From Sporosarcina cascadiensis (GTDB taxonomy: Bacteria > Bacillota > Bacilli > Bacillales_A > Planococcaceae): a stretch of DNA of 64,000 bases. The stretch is from NCBI RefSeq assembly GCF_009650995.1, contig NZ_WHVV01000011.1, forward strand, positions 52,638 to 116,637. Reading direction: 5' to 3'. A model generated the notes under the pieces. That model did not search any database, was not told where the DNA came from, and saw nothing but the letters and a program-made list of their open reading frames with translations. Shown here piece by piece: positions 55,353 through 64,000 of this stretch. The translations under genes and the position numbers were made by a program. How positions within the stretch are numbered: position 1 is the first letter of the stretch; every line of letters begins with the position of its first letter.

Positions 55353-55832
55353 TTATTTAGCTGCTACCGCGTTCACGCCTGCAATGCGTTTCGCACCAAC
55401 ATAGCGCTTGCCCCAGTAATATGGGTCGTTTAATTTGTCTACGCGTACCCCTTTAGATGTGGAAGCATGTGCGAATTTTCCGTTCCCTACATAAATACCT
55501 ACGTGCGATACACCGCGGCCGCCAGTATTAAAGAATACTAGATCACCCGATGTGAGGTTGGATTTCTTCACTGCTTGTCCAGATGCGTACATGCCGCCTG
55601 ACGTGCGTGCTACTTTCAGTCCGTTTTGTGCAAATACATAACCGACGTAACCTGAGCAGTCAAAGCCGGCTTTTGTTGTGCCGCCGTAACGGTACTTGAT
55701 TCCTGTAAGGCTTGTTGCAGTTTTTGTAATGTTGGTAGCATGTGCAGATGCATCTGCTTGTCCAGCGAAAGGAGCGACGAGTAATAAAATAGACATTGCC
55801 AAAACTGAAAACGTTTTCTTCAATAACTTCAT
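55353..55832 (-). CDS. Secreted NlpC/P60 (C40) peptidoglycan hydrolase
   Basis: 159 residues. Signal peptide (MKLLKKTFSVLAMSILLLVAP region) then one NlpC/P60 domain: catalytic C in GFDCSGYVGYVF, H in VSHVGIYVGNG and a third residue in KFAHASTSKG. Cleaves peptide stems of peptidoglycan. No wall-binding domain. Confidence 0.93.
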   Translation of the reverse strand: MKLLKKTFSVLAMSILLLVAPFAGQADASAHATNITKTATSLTGIKYRYGGTTKAGFDCSGYVGYVFAQNGLKVARTSGGMYASGQAVKKSNLTSGDLVFFNTGGRGVSHVGIYVGNGKFAHASTSKGVRVDKLNDPYYWGKRYVGAKRIAGVNAVAAK

Positions 55833-56044
55833 GTGTTCCTCCGATAATTATATGTATTTTTTAGTAACTTGCTAACCTCTTATGTTGAATTAACTTTATC
55901 ATTTATCAAACTCTAGTTATATTACAGTTATGTAACAGAATTATGTCGAAGACGTAATATCTGTTACTTTTGAAACACTTTGCAATATTACATTCATTTT
56001 TTTACATTTTACTGTATGCGGAAAGACTGTTTCCCGGGATAAAG

Positions 56045-56205
56045 ATTGAGCGAGCAGAAAGGATACCGTTTCCCTGCGTTCCGGGCGGACGCGTTCCCGA
56101 GGGCGTGCGGTGAGCCGCTTCCTTCGCTACGCTCAGTCCAGGGTCTCACCTGTCACGCTAATCCTCCGGGAGTCGCCGCCCTGCACTTCGGTACACTGGC
56201 AAATT
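56045..56205 (+). repeat. GC-rich interspersed repeat R6
   Basis: Starts GGATACCGTTTCCCTGCGTT and ends CCGGGAGTCGCC...GGTACACTGG. R7 is its inverted partner about 280 bp downstream. Confidence 0.85.
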
Positions 56206-56479
56206 GTTTAATACTATTACATAATTTCTACTACTACATATCTGACAGTATTCAACAAAGTTAGAGTCTTTGACGTATGTTTAAAATCATAATGTCAGAT
56301 AAATAGTATACTTTAAAATTCATAGAGAGTTGAACTGCTTAGTCCCACACTGTGCAAATTTCAGCTTAACGCTGTTAAAAGAATTACACTGCTAGGGCAT
56401 TAACTGAAACTTCATTATTGAAAACACCAGAACTTTTCAAAGATAAACTACTTAAAATATGTTTATAACTAAACTAGTG

Positions 56480-56625
56480 TACCGGAGTGGAAGGCGGCGA
56501 CTCGGGAAGGATCAGCCCGATAGGATGAGACAACTAAAGGGAGCGAAGCGACCAGTTGGCTCACCGAGGGCCCTTCCGAAAGCGTCCGCCTGAAACCCAG
56601 GGGAACGGTATATTATCCACTTACA
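56480..56625 (-). repeat. GC-rich interspersed repeat R7, inverted relative to R6
   Basis: Reads GTACCGGAGTGGAAGG at the left and GTCCGCCTGAAACCCAGG at the right, the reverse complement of R6-type ends. R6, about 280 bp of AT-rich DNA and R7 make a palindrome of about 580 bp in the gap 55833-56696. Nothing coding is seen in the AT-rich centre. Confidence 0.85.
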
Positions 56626-56644
56626 ACCTCCCTTCTACAAACAA

Positions 56645-56686
56645 AAAACTGCCTCTTTCACAAATACATGTGAAGGAGGCAGTTTT
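56645..56686 (-). terminator. Terminator of nagB
   Basis: Stem AAAACTGCCTCCTTCACA / TGTGAAAGAGGCAGTTTT on the minus strand with T run, 10 nt after the stop. Confidence 0.92.
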
Positions 56687-56696
56687 ATTATGGTAA

Positions 56697-57401
56697 TCAG
56701 TCAACTTTCAGATCTGTAATGACCACTACATCATTATGTCGCAATAATTTAGTAATCGGCCAGTCGGTTGTGACTTCGCCGGACTTGAGCTTTTCCATTG
56801 CCGCGCGCTTTTTCTCGCCGAATGCGACCATGATGAGTTTTTTTGACTTCATGATAGAAGAGATTCCCATTGTCAAGGCAATGTTCGGGATTTTATCGTC
56901 GTTTTCGAAGTACTGGCTGTTGACGCCCAGGGTAGAATCCGTGAGTGTCGCGACATGCGTCACGGACTCCGGCGATGTGCCGGGTTCGTTGAAGGCGATG
57001 TGGCCGTTCTCCCCTACTCCGAGCAGCTGAATATCAAGAGGGTGTGCGTTCAGCTCCTCTTCATAACGCTGGCACTCTTTGTCCAGATCGTCAGCCATCC
57101 CGTTTGGTATATGTGTTTCTTTGAATTGCTTCTTATTGAATAAATGCTCTTTCATAAAATAAGCATAGCTGTTCGGATTATCTGCATCGATGCCGACATA
57201 TTCATCCAGATTGAATGCTGTCACTTGTGAAAAATCCAGATTTGAATCAGTCCATTCCTCATAAACCGGGATCATCGTGCTGCCTGTTGCCAGTCCCAGA
57301 ACCTGCAGGCGGTTATTGCGGAGCTCTTCTTCTATTATACTGTAGACTTCTTTTGCGCCTTCTTCAGGGCCGCTTACTGTGATCCATTGTAAATTTTCCA
57401 T
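56697..57401 (-). CDS. nagB: Glucosamine-6-phosphate deaminase
   Basis: 234 residues. Signature AFNLDEYVGIDADNPNSYAYFM, LGVGENGHIAFNEPG and VAFGEKKRAAMEKL. Converts glucosamine-6-phosphate to fructose-6-phosphate and ammonia. It stands alone, without nagA or a GntR regulator next to it. Confidence 0.95.
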   Translation of the reverse strand: MENLQWITVSGPEEGAKEVYSIIEEELRNNRLQVLGLATGSTMIPVYEEWTDSNLDFSQVTAFNLDEYVGIDADNPNSYAYFMKEHLFNKKQFKETHIPNGMADDLDKECQRYEEELNAHPLDIQLLGVGENGHIAFNEPGTSPESVTHVATLTDSTLGVNSQYFENDDKIPNIALTMGISSIMKSKKLIMVAFGEKKRAAMEKLKSGEVTTDWPITKLLRHNDVVVITDLKVD

Positions 57402-57754
57402 CAAACATACACCGGCTTTCCTAAGTTTTACTTATTTATTTTAGTTTTAAATAAACTTCTGGTCAAGATTTACATCACACACCATACTCGTCTACGCTAT
57501 CATTCCCCTGCTTCCCTTTTTAAAAACCTCTTCGACAGAAAACGATAGGCAGTTGACTATGTAATGTGATAATTCATCTGCCTGTCTAAAGCATAAATGC
57601 AGGTCTTTTTGTATGTCAAATAGATGTTAAGTGGTTGAACATATTGTGAACTTTTGTTGAGGTTTGGAAATCATAGGGTTTTCCCTAATTCTTTATTCAC
57701 CGTCCAGGATTAAGATAAACGTAAGATTAAATCTTCAGCAAGGAGGTGGCTGCA

Positions 57755-57895
57755 TTGAGCAAAAAAGATGTATCTTCAAAAAAACAAACGAAAGAAGATG
57801 TGAATTTAAAAGGCACGCTGATCATGGTTATGATTGTCGGCGCCGCTATTCTGGTCATGTGGTTCGCAAGTTACGGTCTATTCTTATCTAGATAA
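57755..57895 (+). CDS. Cytochrome c oxidase subunit IIa (ba3 type)
   Basis: 46 residues with a TTG start, 5 nt after AAGGAGG. A charged N-terminus then one membrane helix (LIMVMIVGAAILVMWFASYG). Small helix subunit found ahead of cbaB in ba3 oxidases. 26 nt before subunit II. The gap 57405-57754 holds the promoter region; no site recognised. Confidence 0.82.
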   Translation: MSKKDVSSKKQTKEDVNLKGTLIMVMIVGAAILVMWFASYGLFLSR

Positions 57896-57921
57896 TCAAA
57901 AGCATTTGAGGAGGAAATACT

Positions 57922-58422
57922 ATGCATCTGCATAAATATGAAAAAGTATGGCTCGCGTTTGGTTTAGGGTCATTGGTCTTATTCTTAATCATCATCGGCT
58001 TTGCAGCGTTCTGGAAAGGAACTCACCCGCAAAGTCATATCGAAATAATTGATCCCCAAAACGTGGAAGCGAATGAAGCATTCCAGCCCGATAATCTTGG
58101 TCTGACTGAAGTAGCCGATGGCAAATATGTTGTGAATATGGTCGCTTCCGCTTTCAATTACGACTTTGGTAAAGAAGAGGACGGCAGCCCTACTAAGACG
58201 ATTCGAGTGCCAAAAGGTTCCACTGTTCTGTTCCAGATTACAAGCAAGGATGTAGTTCACGGCTTCCAGGTTGCCGGGACGAACGTCAATATGATGGTAG
58301 AGCCCGGACATATCAGCCGACTTGAAACAGTTATGAAAAACGATGGTGAATTCACCGTAGTCTGCAATGAATATTGCGGTATCGGTCACCACTTAATGTT
58401 CGGCACAGTGGAGGTGTACTAA
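57922..58422 (+). CDS. cbaB: Cytochrome c oxidase subunit II (ba3 type)
   Basis: 166 residues. One membrane helix near the N-terminus (LVLFLIIIGFAAFWKG), then a cupredoxin domain with the CuA ligands: H in DVVHGFQVAGTN and VVCNEYCGIGHHLMF. Takes electrons from cytochrome c. 3 nt before subunit I. Confidence 0.94.
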   Translation: MHLHKYEKVWLAFGLGSLVLFLIIIGFAAFWKGTHPQSHIEIIDPQNVEANEAFQPDNLGLTEVADGKYVVNMVASAFNYDFGKEEDGSPTKTIRVPKGSTVLFQITSKDVVHGFQVAGTNVNMMVEPGHISRLETVMKNDGEFTVVCNEYCGIGHHLMFGTVEVY

Positions 58423-58425
58423 ACA

Positions 58426-60078
58426 ATGGAACTATTCAAATTCTCAAAAAAAGAATCAAGATTATATATGTCCTTCATGTATGTCACGTTTGTCTCGCTG
58501 TTAGTCGGCGGCTTGATGGGACTGCTGCAGACTTTGGTACGCTCAGGAAAATACAAGTTACCGTTTAACATTGATTACTATACAATCTTAACCACACACG
58601 GCGTAGTTCTCGGCCTTGTGTTAACGACCTTCTTTATTATTGGATTCCAGTTCTCTCTCATGGGGAAAACTGTAGGGATTGCTGATAAACAGATTATGTG
58701 GGGCTGGGTATCATTCTGGGTCATGCTGGTCGGTACCGTTTTGGCTGCATGGATGATCTTAACAGGAGAAGCTTCCGTATTATATACATTCTATACACCT
58801 CTTCGTGCACATCCTGTTTTCTATATTGGGTTAGCACTTGTTATTATAGGCAGCTGGATCGCCGCTATCGTAAACTTCCGTCAATTATATGTATGGAAGA
58901 AAGCACATAAAGGGGAAAAGTCTCCTTTGCTTGCGTTCATGGTTGTCATTAACATGATCATGTGGGTTGTCGCATCACTGGGTGTCGCTTACTCTGTAGT
59001 CGTCCTGATCTTGCCTTGGTCACTCGGTTACGTGGCGACTGTCAACGTCTTGCTGACTCGTACTCTATTTTGGTATTTCGGTCACCCGCTTGTTTATTTC
59101 TGGCTGCTTCCGGCTTATATGGCTTGGTATGCAGTGCTGCCGAAAATTATCGGCGGAAAACTATTTAGTGATTCATTGGCAAGACTGGCGTTCATCTTGC
59201 TGCTGATGTTCTCGATTCCTGTAGGTTTCCACCACCAATTAACTGAGCCGGGGATTGACCCTACTTGGAAGTTCATTCAGGTTGTTTTGACTTTCATGGT
59301 AGTCATTCCTTCCTTAATGACTGCATTCTCTTTATTTGCAACTTTTGAAACAACCGGCAGAAATAAAGGCTACACTTCTTTATTCGGATGGTTCAAGAAT
59401 CTTCCTTGGGGCGATGTTCGTTTCTTCGCGCCGTTTGTCGGTATGGTTGCCTTCATTCCAGGCGGGGCCGGCGGTATCATAAACGCTTCTCACCAAATGA
59501 ACTCTCTTGTGCACAACACGATCTGGATTACAGGTCACTTCCATTTAACAGTTGCGACTACTGTCATCTTGACGTATTTCGGTATTGCCTACTGGCTGGT
59601 TCCGCATTTGACCGGCCGCCGTCTGACTCCTAAATTGAATAAATTAGGGATCATTCAAACGATTATCTGGACAGTCGGTATGATGATCATGTCTACTTCT
59701 ATGCACATTCAAGGTCTGCTTGGCGGTCCGCGCCGTTCGAACTTCTCTGAATACGCAGGCGGAGATCAGGTCGCTACATGGATCAGCTATCAAGTGGCAC
59801 AAGCGGTCGGCGGTATCATTTTATTCGCCGGTATTATATTGATGGTATACATTTTTATTCAGCTGGCATTCTTCGCCCCGCGCGGTTATGAAGACTACCC
59901 GATCGCTGAAGAAGATATGGATGCTGAAAAAACACCGAAAATCCTGGAGAACTGGTACTTGTGGATTGGCATCACCATCGCGTTGATTCTATTCGCTTAT
60001 ACTATACCAATGATTGATATTATTAAGCACTCGCCTCCCGGATCGATTCCATTTGATTGGCCGATAGGACGCTCTTAA
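58426..60078 (+). CDS. cbaA: Cytochrome c oxidase subunit I (ba3 type)
   Basis: 550 residues, about 13 membrane helices. Haem and CuB ligands: YTILTTHGVVLG, WYFGHPLVYFWLLPAYMAWY, HHQL and TGHFHLTVATTVILTYFG. High-affinity proton-pumping haem-copper oxidase of the B family. Complete operon of IIa, II, I. Confidence 0.95.
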   Translation: MELFKFSKKESRLYMSFMYVTFVSLLVGGLMGLLQTLVRSGKYKLPFNIDYYTILTTHGVVLGLVLTTFFIIGFQFSLMGKTVGIADKQIMWGWVSFWVMLVGTVLAAWMILTGEASVLYTFYTPLRAHPVFYIGLALVIIGSWIAAIVNFRQLYVWKKAHKGEKSPLLAFMVVINMIMWVVASLGVAYSVVVLILPWSLGYVATVNVLLTRTLFWYFGHPLVYFWLLPAYMAWYAVLPKIIGGKLFSDSLARLAFILLLMFSIPVGFHHQLTEPGIDPTWKFIQVVLTFMVVIPSLMTAFSLFATFETTGRNKGYTSLFGWFKNLPWGDVRFFAPFVGMVAFIPGGAGGIINASHQMNSLVHNTIWITGHFHLTVATTVILTYFGIAYWLVPHLTGRRLTPKLNKLGIIQTIIWTVGMMIMSTSMHIQGLLGGPRRSNFSEYAGGDQVATWISYQVAQAVGGIILFAGIILMVYIFIQLAFFAPRGYEDYPIAEEDMDAEKTPKILENWYLWIGITIALILFAYTIPMIDIIKHSPPGSIPFDWPIGRS

Positions 60079-60086
60079 ACAATCAA

Positions 60087-60127
60087 AAGCCTTAAAAATC
60101 CGATAGTGGATTTTTAAGGCCTTTTTT
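60087..60127. terminator. Terminator of the oxidase operon
   Basis: Stem AAGCCTTAAAAATCC / GGATTTTTAAGGCCTT with loop GATAGT and T run, 9 nt after cbaA. The convergent EAL gene may share it. Confidence 0.92.
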
Positions 60128-62027
60128 ACACACTGACTACAGGCAGGCTCAGCTGCGGCTTCGTTTGCATACGTGTCAGCAGGGACTGCATATCCGCTTC
60201 ATTCAGAGGTCTCGCGAAGTAGAAACCTTGCAGTTCATCACAGTTTTTCCTTTTCAGGATGTCCCATTGTTCTTCTGTCTCAATACCTTCTGCTACAGTA
60301 CGGATCTCCAGTGTCTTCCCCAGCTGGATAATCGAGTCAACAATTGCACGGCTTTTATCGTTATGGGCGATATTCATAATGAATGAACGGTCAATTTTCA
60401 GCTGTTTGATCGGGAACGACTGCAGATAAATAAATGCAGAGTATCCTGTACCAAAATCATCTATCGCAATGGAGAAGCCTTTCTCAGCAAGCTCATGAAT
60501 TCGCTGCTGCACAATTTCATGCCGTTCCATCGCGACGCTTTCCGTTATTTCCAGCAGCAGATTTCGGGGATTGATCTGTGCCTCTTGAATGCATGTATCC
60601 AAATAAACAGGCAGACTCTGCTGCAGGAAATGCCTTGGCGATAAATTAATGGAAACGGTCAAATCATGCAGCCCTAATTCTTTGAATTGCTTCAGCTGCA
60701 CGAGCGCTTGGCGGATGACCCATTCACCAATGGATATAATAAATCCGGTTGATTCCGCCAGTTCGATGAAGTCAGCAGGATAAATCAATCCCAGTTCAGG
60801 ATGCTGCCAGCGGATCAACGCTTCAAACCCGATCACTTCGCCCGTTTCACATAACACTTGCGGCTGATAGAAGAGTCTGAATTCATTCATATCCAGACCT
60901 CTGCGCAAGTTCATTTCGGACATCATAGTCTGCTTCATATGCTGATGGGTATCGGCATTATAGACACCAACGCTTTTTCTCGAAGACTGGCGCTTGCTCG
61001 TTTCGAGCGCAAAACGGGCGGCCTGTACTCCTTCGATCGGCGTCAGAACGTCTTTAGGATAATACGCGACACCGTAACTGACGGTTAGATAGACCTCCTG
61101 GCTGGCGACAAGGATCGGCTCCCGCAGTTTCTCGATAAGCTTGTCCATCTTCCTTTTAAATATCGTTCCACCTTCGCCGTATGGTATGAAAATAACAAAG
61201 TGATCAAATGCAATTCTCGCAGCATGATACGGCTTTTCAAAATGCAACAGAAAACGATCAGCAACTACACGAATGATTTTGTCTGCCAGTTCCGGACCCA
61301 GCACACTGTGGATTTCAATGAATTGATCGATATTCATATAGACAAAAATACCTTCTTGGCCCTTATCCGCTTCTGCAATACGGGCTTCTGTTTTAGCCAG
61401 AAATGCATTATAGTTCTCCATCTCCGTCAATGGATCAAAGAAAGCAAGGCGGTGCAGATTCTCTTCAAAGTCAATCCGGCTTAAGCGATCGAAAAGGAAA
61501 GAAAGCATATCCGCAATACTTGATACTACCATGCGGTCAAATGAATTCCACTCGCGGCGTTCTCTCGATTCGCAGCAGAGCAATCCGCCGATTCCTGAAC
61601 CGAGGATAATGCAGGCATCCAGCAAAGAGGCGAACTGATCAGGAGATTTGAAATACTTCTCCGCTATTTCTTTAGTCGCAGGGCAGCTTCCGACATCATC
61701 CGCAGCCAGCGTCCGCTGACTTTGAATTGCTTCAAAATAAAGAGGAAATTCCTCTATGCAAAAATCACGATCGATGTAGTGCTCTTTTGTTTCTTCATTA
61801 TAGGCGTTTTGCGGGAGGAGACGCGTGCGATCTTCATTGAAAAGCCAAATACTGACTCGCTGACATTTCATAATATGCGAAACTTCAAAGCAAATCTGCT
61901 CCAATAAACTATTGATCGTCTCTTCACTTACTGCGTAGTATTTAGCCATCTTGAATACTTGTTCTTGCTGTTTGCGTATTGCATCAATTTTTTGCAAGGT
62001 TTGAGTCATATCGTCATGTTTCTGCAA
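60126..62027 (-). CDS. GAF-GGDEF-EAL protein, predicted c-di-GMP phosphodiesterase
   Basis: 633 residues. GAF domain (about 30-175), a degenerate GGDEF domain (about 190-345; the motif position reads AFDHF, so no cyclase activity expected), then an EAL domain with all key residues: FEALIRW, SINLSP, LEITES, AIDDFGTGYS, LKIDRSFI, VAEGIET. Cytoplasmic. Probably lowers c-di-GMP and favours motility. Single gene. Confidence 0.93.
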   Translation of the reverse strand: MQKHDDMTQTLQKIDAIRKQQEQVFKMAKYYAVSEETINSLLEQICFEVSHIMKCQRVSIWLFNEDRTRLLPQNAYNEETKEHYIDRDFCIEEFPLYFEAIQSQRTLAADDVGSCPATKEIAEKYFKSPDQFASLLDACIILGSGIGGLLCCESRERREWNSFDRMVVSSIADMLSFLFDRLSRIDFEENLHRLAFFDPLTEMENYNAFLAKTEARIAEADKGQEGIFVYMNIDQFIEIHSVLGPELADKIIRVVADRFLLHFEKPYHAARIAFDHFVIFIPYGEGGTIFKRKMDKLIEKLREPILVASQEVYLTVSYGVAYYPKDVLTPIEGVQAARFALETSKRQSSRKSVGVYNADTHQHMKQTMMSEMNLRRGLDMNEFRLFYQPQVLCETGEVIGFEALIRWQHPELGLIYPADFIELAESTGFIISIGEWVIRQALVQLKQFKELGLHDLTVSINLSPRHFLQQSLPVYLDTCIQEAQINPRNLLLEITESVAMERHEIVQQRIHELAEKGFSIAIDDFGTGYSAFIYLQSFPIKQLKIDRSFIMNIAHNDKSRAIVDSIIQLGKTLEIRTVAEGIETEEQWDILKRKNCDELQGFYFARPLNEADMQSLLTRMQTKPQLSLPVVSV

Positions 62028-62281
62028 AAATGCACCACCTTTTCACTATAAAGTTATAGTATTTTGACACATCGTGAATAATTCTATTATAGCAATTTTC
62101 ACGCAAATTTATAGTGAAAATTGCCAAAAAGTAATTATACCTACTAAAAATCATTTAATATCAGTCTTTAGTTATGTATATTTTCAAATTTTTCTTCGGT
62201 ATACTAGGTTTATTGGTTGAATTTAGTAAGTTGCTAACTTAGTAGAAATAGCTAAAGATATTTCAAAAGGGGATAATCAGA

Positions 62282-62998
62282 ATGAAGAAAACAGTTCTAG
62301 CAACTATTGCTTCTATCGCACTTGCGGCAAGTATTTCCGCAGGCAGCGCAGACGCTTCGACAAAGACGTATACAGTCCAGCCCGGAGATACTCTTTGGAA
62401 AGTTGCTAATCAGCATAAGCTGACCGTAAACGAGTTGAAAAGTTTAAATGCACTTGCAACAGATTCCATTAAAGCAAACCAGAAATTAATTGTCGAAAAT
62501 AAAGCAGCAAATGCGAAGACCGTATCCTCCATTAACTCATTGCATAGCGGAAAAGCTCCTTCAGTGGACAAGCCTGTTGCATCAACGAAGCCTTCTGCAG
62601 GGACGAATACTGCGGCGCCTTCTACTGCATTGTCGAATAAAATCGTAAATAAAGCGATGCCTCTTCAAGGTATTCCGTATGTTTGGGCCGGCGTAACACC
62701 ATCGGGATTTGACTGCAGCGGATTCATCTATTACGTCTTCAATCAGGCGGGCGTAAAAGTTCCAAGATTAGATACAATCGGCATGCATGATCGTTCCGTA
62801 TTCATTAAAGATCCTGTCGAAGGCGATCTGCTATTTTTCGAAAATACATATCGTCCGGGAATTTCCCATATTGGAATTAACTTAGGAAACGGCAAATTCA
62901 TCCATGCTGGAAACAATGGGATTGAAATTTCATCTGTTGAATCTCCTTATTGGAACCAGCGCTTCCTGGGCTATAAGCGATTTAAAGATATTAAATAA
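62282..62998 (+). CDS. LysM - NlpC/P60 peptidoglycan hydrolase
   Basis: 238 residues. Signal peptide (about 1-25), one LysM domain (TYTVQPGDTLWKVANQHKLT), a low-complexity linker rich in S, T and P, then an NlpC/P60 domain with GFDCSGFIYYVF, ISHIGINLGNG and FIHAGNNG. Secreted wall-bound endopeptidase. Strong AAAAGGGG. Confidence 0.94.
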   Translation: MKKTVLATIASIALAASISAGSADASTKTYTVQPGDTLWKVANQHKLTVNELKSLNALATDSIKANQKLIVENKAANAKTVSSINSLHSGKAPSVDKPVASTKPSAGTNTAAPSTALSNKIVNKAMPLQGIPYVWAGVTPSGFDCSGFIYYVFNQAGVKVPRLDTIGMHDRSVFIKDPVEGDLLFFENTYRPGISHIGINLGNGKFIHAGNNGIEISSVESPYWNQRFLGYKRFKDIK

Positions 62999-63001
62999 CA
63001 G

Positions 63002-63052
63002 AAAAGCGGACATCCCTGAGTGCAATATCTGACAGGGATGTCCGCTTTTTTA
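63002..63052 (+). terminator. Terminator of the LysM-NlpC gene
   Basis: Stem AAAAGCGGACATCCCTG / CAGGGATGTCCGCTTTT, 17 bp, with T run. Confidence 0.93.
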
Positions 63053-63064
63053 TCTGGAGATTGA

Positions 63065-63802
63065 TTATCTTGCAGAATAACCGCCGTCAATAACAAGTTC
63101 TGCACCTGTAATGTAAGCAGATTCGTCTGATGCTAAGAATAACACTGCATTGCTGACGTCTTCGGGCTGCCCAAGACGTTCTAACGGTGTCATCTTAATG
63201 AGCATTCCTAATAATTCCTTGGATTCTTCCAAACCTTGTGTCATTGGAGTTTCGATGACACCCGGGAAAATCGCATTGACACGGATCCCGTTTTTACCAT
63301 ATTCAGCCGCAGCCGCTTTCGAAATGGCACGTACCGCACCTTTTGAAGCCGTATATGGATTTAAGCCCATTCCAATTAAAGCTGTATACGATGATATATT
63401 CACGATGGATCCTTTTTTCGCTTCAGTCATATAGCCTGCCGCATGCTTCATGCCTAGAAACGCGCCGAAGCTGTTGATATCGGACAGTTTGCGCCAGTCT
63501 TCAATTGTAATTTGATCTACTGCTTTTTCTGTAGAGATGCCTGCGTTGTTGACAAGGATGTCCAGTTTACCGAAGTGATCCACTGCCTTTTTCATTGCGT
63601 CTTTCCATTCTGCATCTTCCGTAACGTTTAGTTTAATTGTAAAAATGTTGTCTTGCCCGCCCCACTTTTCTTCCAAAGCTGTTTCGTTAATATCCGCTGC
63701 GATAACTTTTGCACCTTCAGCTACGAACTGCTTCACCATCATTTCGCCCATGCCGGACGCCCCGCCAGTAATGAATGCTACTTTGTCTTGTAATCGCTCC
63801 AT
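63065..63802 (-). CDS. Short-chain dehydrogenase/reductase
   Basis: 245 residues from ATG 63802 (AAGGAGA upstream). Classical fold: NAD site FITGGASGMGEMMVK, LVNNAG, catalytic S in VNISSYTAL and YTASKGAVRAISK, and a C-terminal FLASDESAYITGAELVIDGG. NAD-preferring type (D in IAADINE). Substrate unknown. Confidence 0.93.
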   Translation of the reverse strand: MERLQDKVAFITGGASGMGEMMVKQFVAEGAKVIAADINETALEEKWGGQDNIFTIKLNVTEDAEWKDAMKKAVDHFGKLDILVNNAGISTEKAVDQITIEDWRKLSDINSFGAFLGMKHAAGYMTEAKKGSIVNISSYTALIGMGLNPYTASKGAVRAISKAAAAEYGKNGIRVNAIFPGVIETPMTQGLEESKELLGMLIKMTPLERLGQPEDVSNAVLFLASDESAYITGAELVIDGGYSAR

Positions 63803-63903
63803 CATTCATCTCTCCTTTTCGAACTGTATGTATATATTTTAACATTAAAATACCTTTTAATCAATTTTTCTACAAGTAGGATATCTTCGCATGAGGGAGA
63901 AGG

Positions 63904-64000
63904 TAAGTGGAAGGCGACCGTTTCCCTGCGTTTCAGGCGGACGCTTTCGGGAGGGCCCTCGGTGAGCCAACTGGTCGCTTCGCTCCCTTTAGTTGTCTCA
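63904..64000 (+). repeat. GC-rich interspersed repeat R8, cut by the window edge
   Basis: Begins GTAAGTGGAAGG and TTTCCCTGCGTTTCAGGCGG, then GGAGGGCCCTCGGTGAGCC. Same family as R2 and R6. Confidence 0.85.

Overview
The window looks like the chromosome of a low-to-mid GC, motile, competent, S-layer-bearing member of the Bacillales, most likely a Planococcaceae of the Sporosarcina type. The evidence is a B. subtilis-like comF/flagellar operon, comK, degS-degU, the yhfH/lplJ/hemEHY/hmoB neighbourhood, Bce-type and OmpR-type two-component systems, a ba3-type oxidase, and a secA2-slaP pair as found in S-layer producers. Genus and species cannot be proven from the sequence alone.

Layout. 1-2065 (minus): a flagellin-glycosylation-type motility accessory factor (maf, running off the left edge) and a partner gene. 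2300-5280: a decayed accessory patch holding a frameshifted LAGLIDADG endonuclease, a frameshifted HEPN-domain gene, a zinc-ribbon/deoxyribosyltransferase-like gene with three disruptions, and a further remnant. 5300-14030 (minus): the run comFA-comFC-yvyF-flgM-flgN-flgK-flgL-yviE-fliW-csrA-hag, with sigma-D promoters before flgM and hag and a CsrA-type hairpin in the hag leader. The 3' end of hag is followed by a group I intron and then by a second, differently coded flagellin C-terminus. 14037-17708: degV, an enoyl-CoA hydratase, a divergent fliS-like/second flagellin pair and comFB. 17867-25297: aspA, an S9 peptidase, a chemotaxis receptor and an acyl-CoA ligase under a FadR-like operator. 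26106-30504: a BceRSAB-type module. 30619-36671: lplJ, yhfH, the hemEHY operon and hmoB. 36824-44897: an M20 hydrolase, a MarR-rhodanese-EVE cassette, a two-component system with a duplicated-domain lipoprotein, comK and a YhjD-like gene. 45062-51465: a lipoprotein, degU-degS, yvyE, an LCP ligase and tagO. 51814-55832: secA2-slaP and an NlpC/P60 hydrolase. 56697-63802: nagB, the ba3 oxidase subunits, an EAL phosphodiesterase, a LysM-NlpC hydrolase and a short-chain dehydrogenase.

Functional themes: motility and its post-transcriptional control (sigma-D, FlgM, FliW-CsrA-Hag, Maf); competence (ComFA, ComFC, ComFB, ComK, DegSU); cell envelope (TagO, LCP, SecA2-SlaP, two NlpC/P60 enzymes); and haem and respiration (HemEHY, HmoB, Cba oxidase).

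The most unusual signals are non-coding. (1) A group I intron core sits between two alternative flagellin C-terminal coding ends. (2) Four intergenic arrays each hold exactly seven units at about 21 bp (two helical turns), with core ATGATCA/ATGAGCG; unit four is the GC-type variant in all four. (3) A second 21-bp family with core TTTCGCGCG lies next to some of them. (4) Long interspersed GC-rich repeats include an inverted pair of about 128 bp flanking the acyl-CoA ligase gene.
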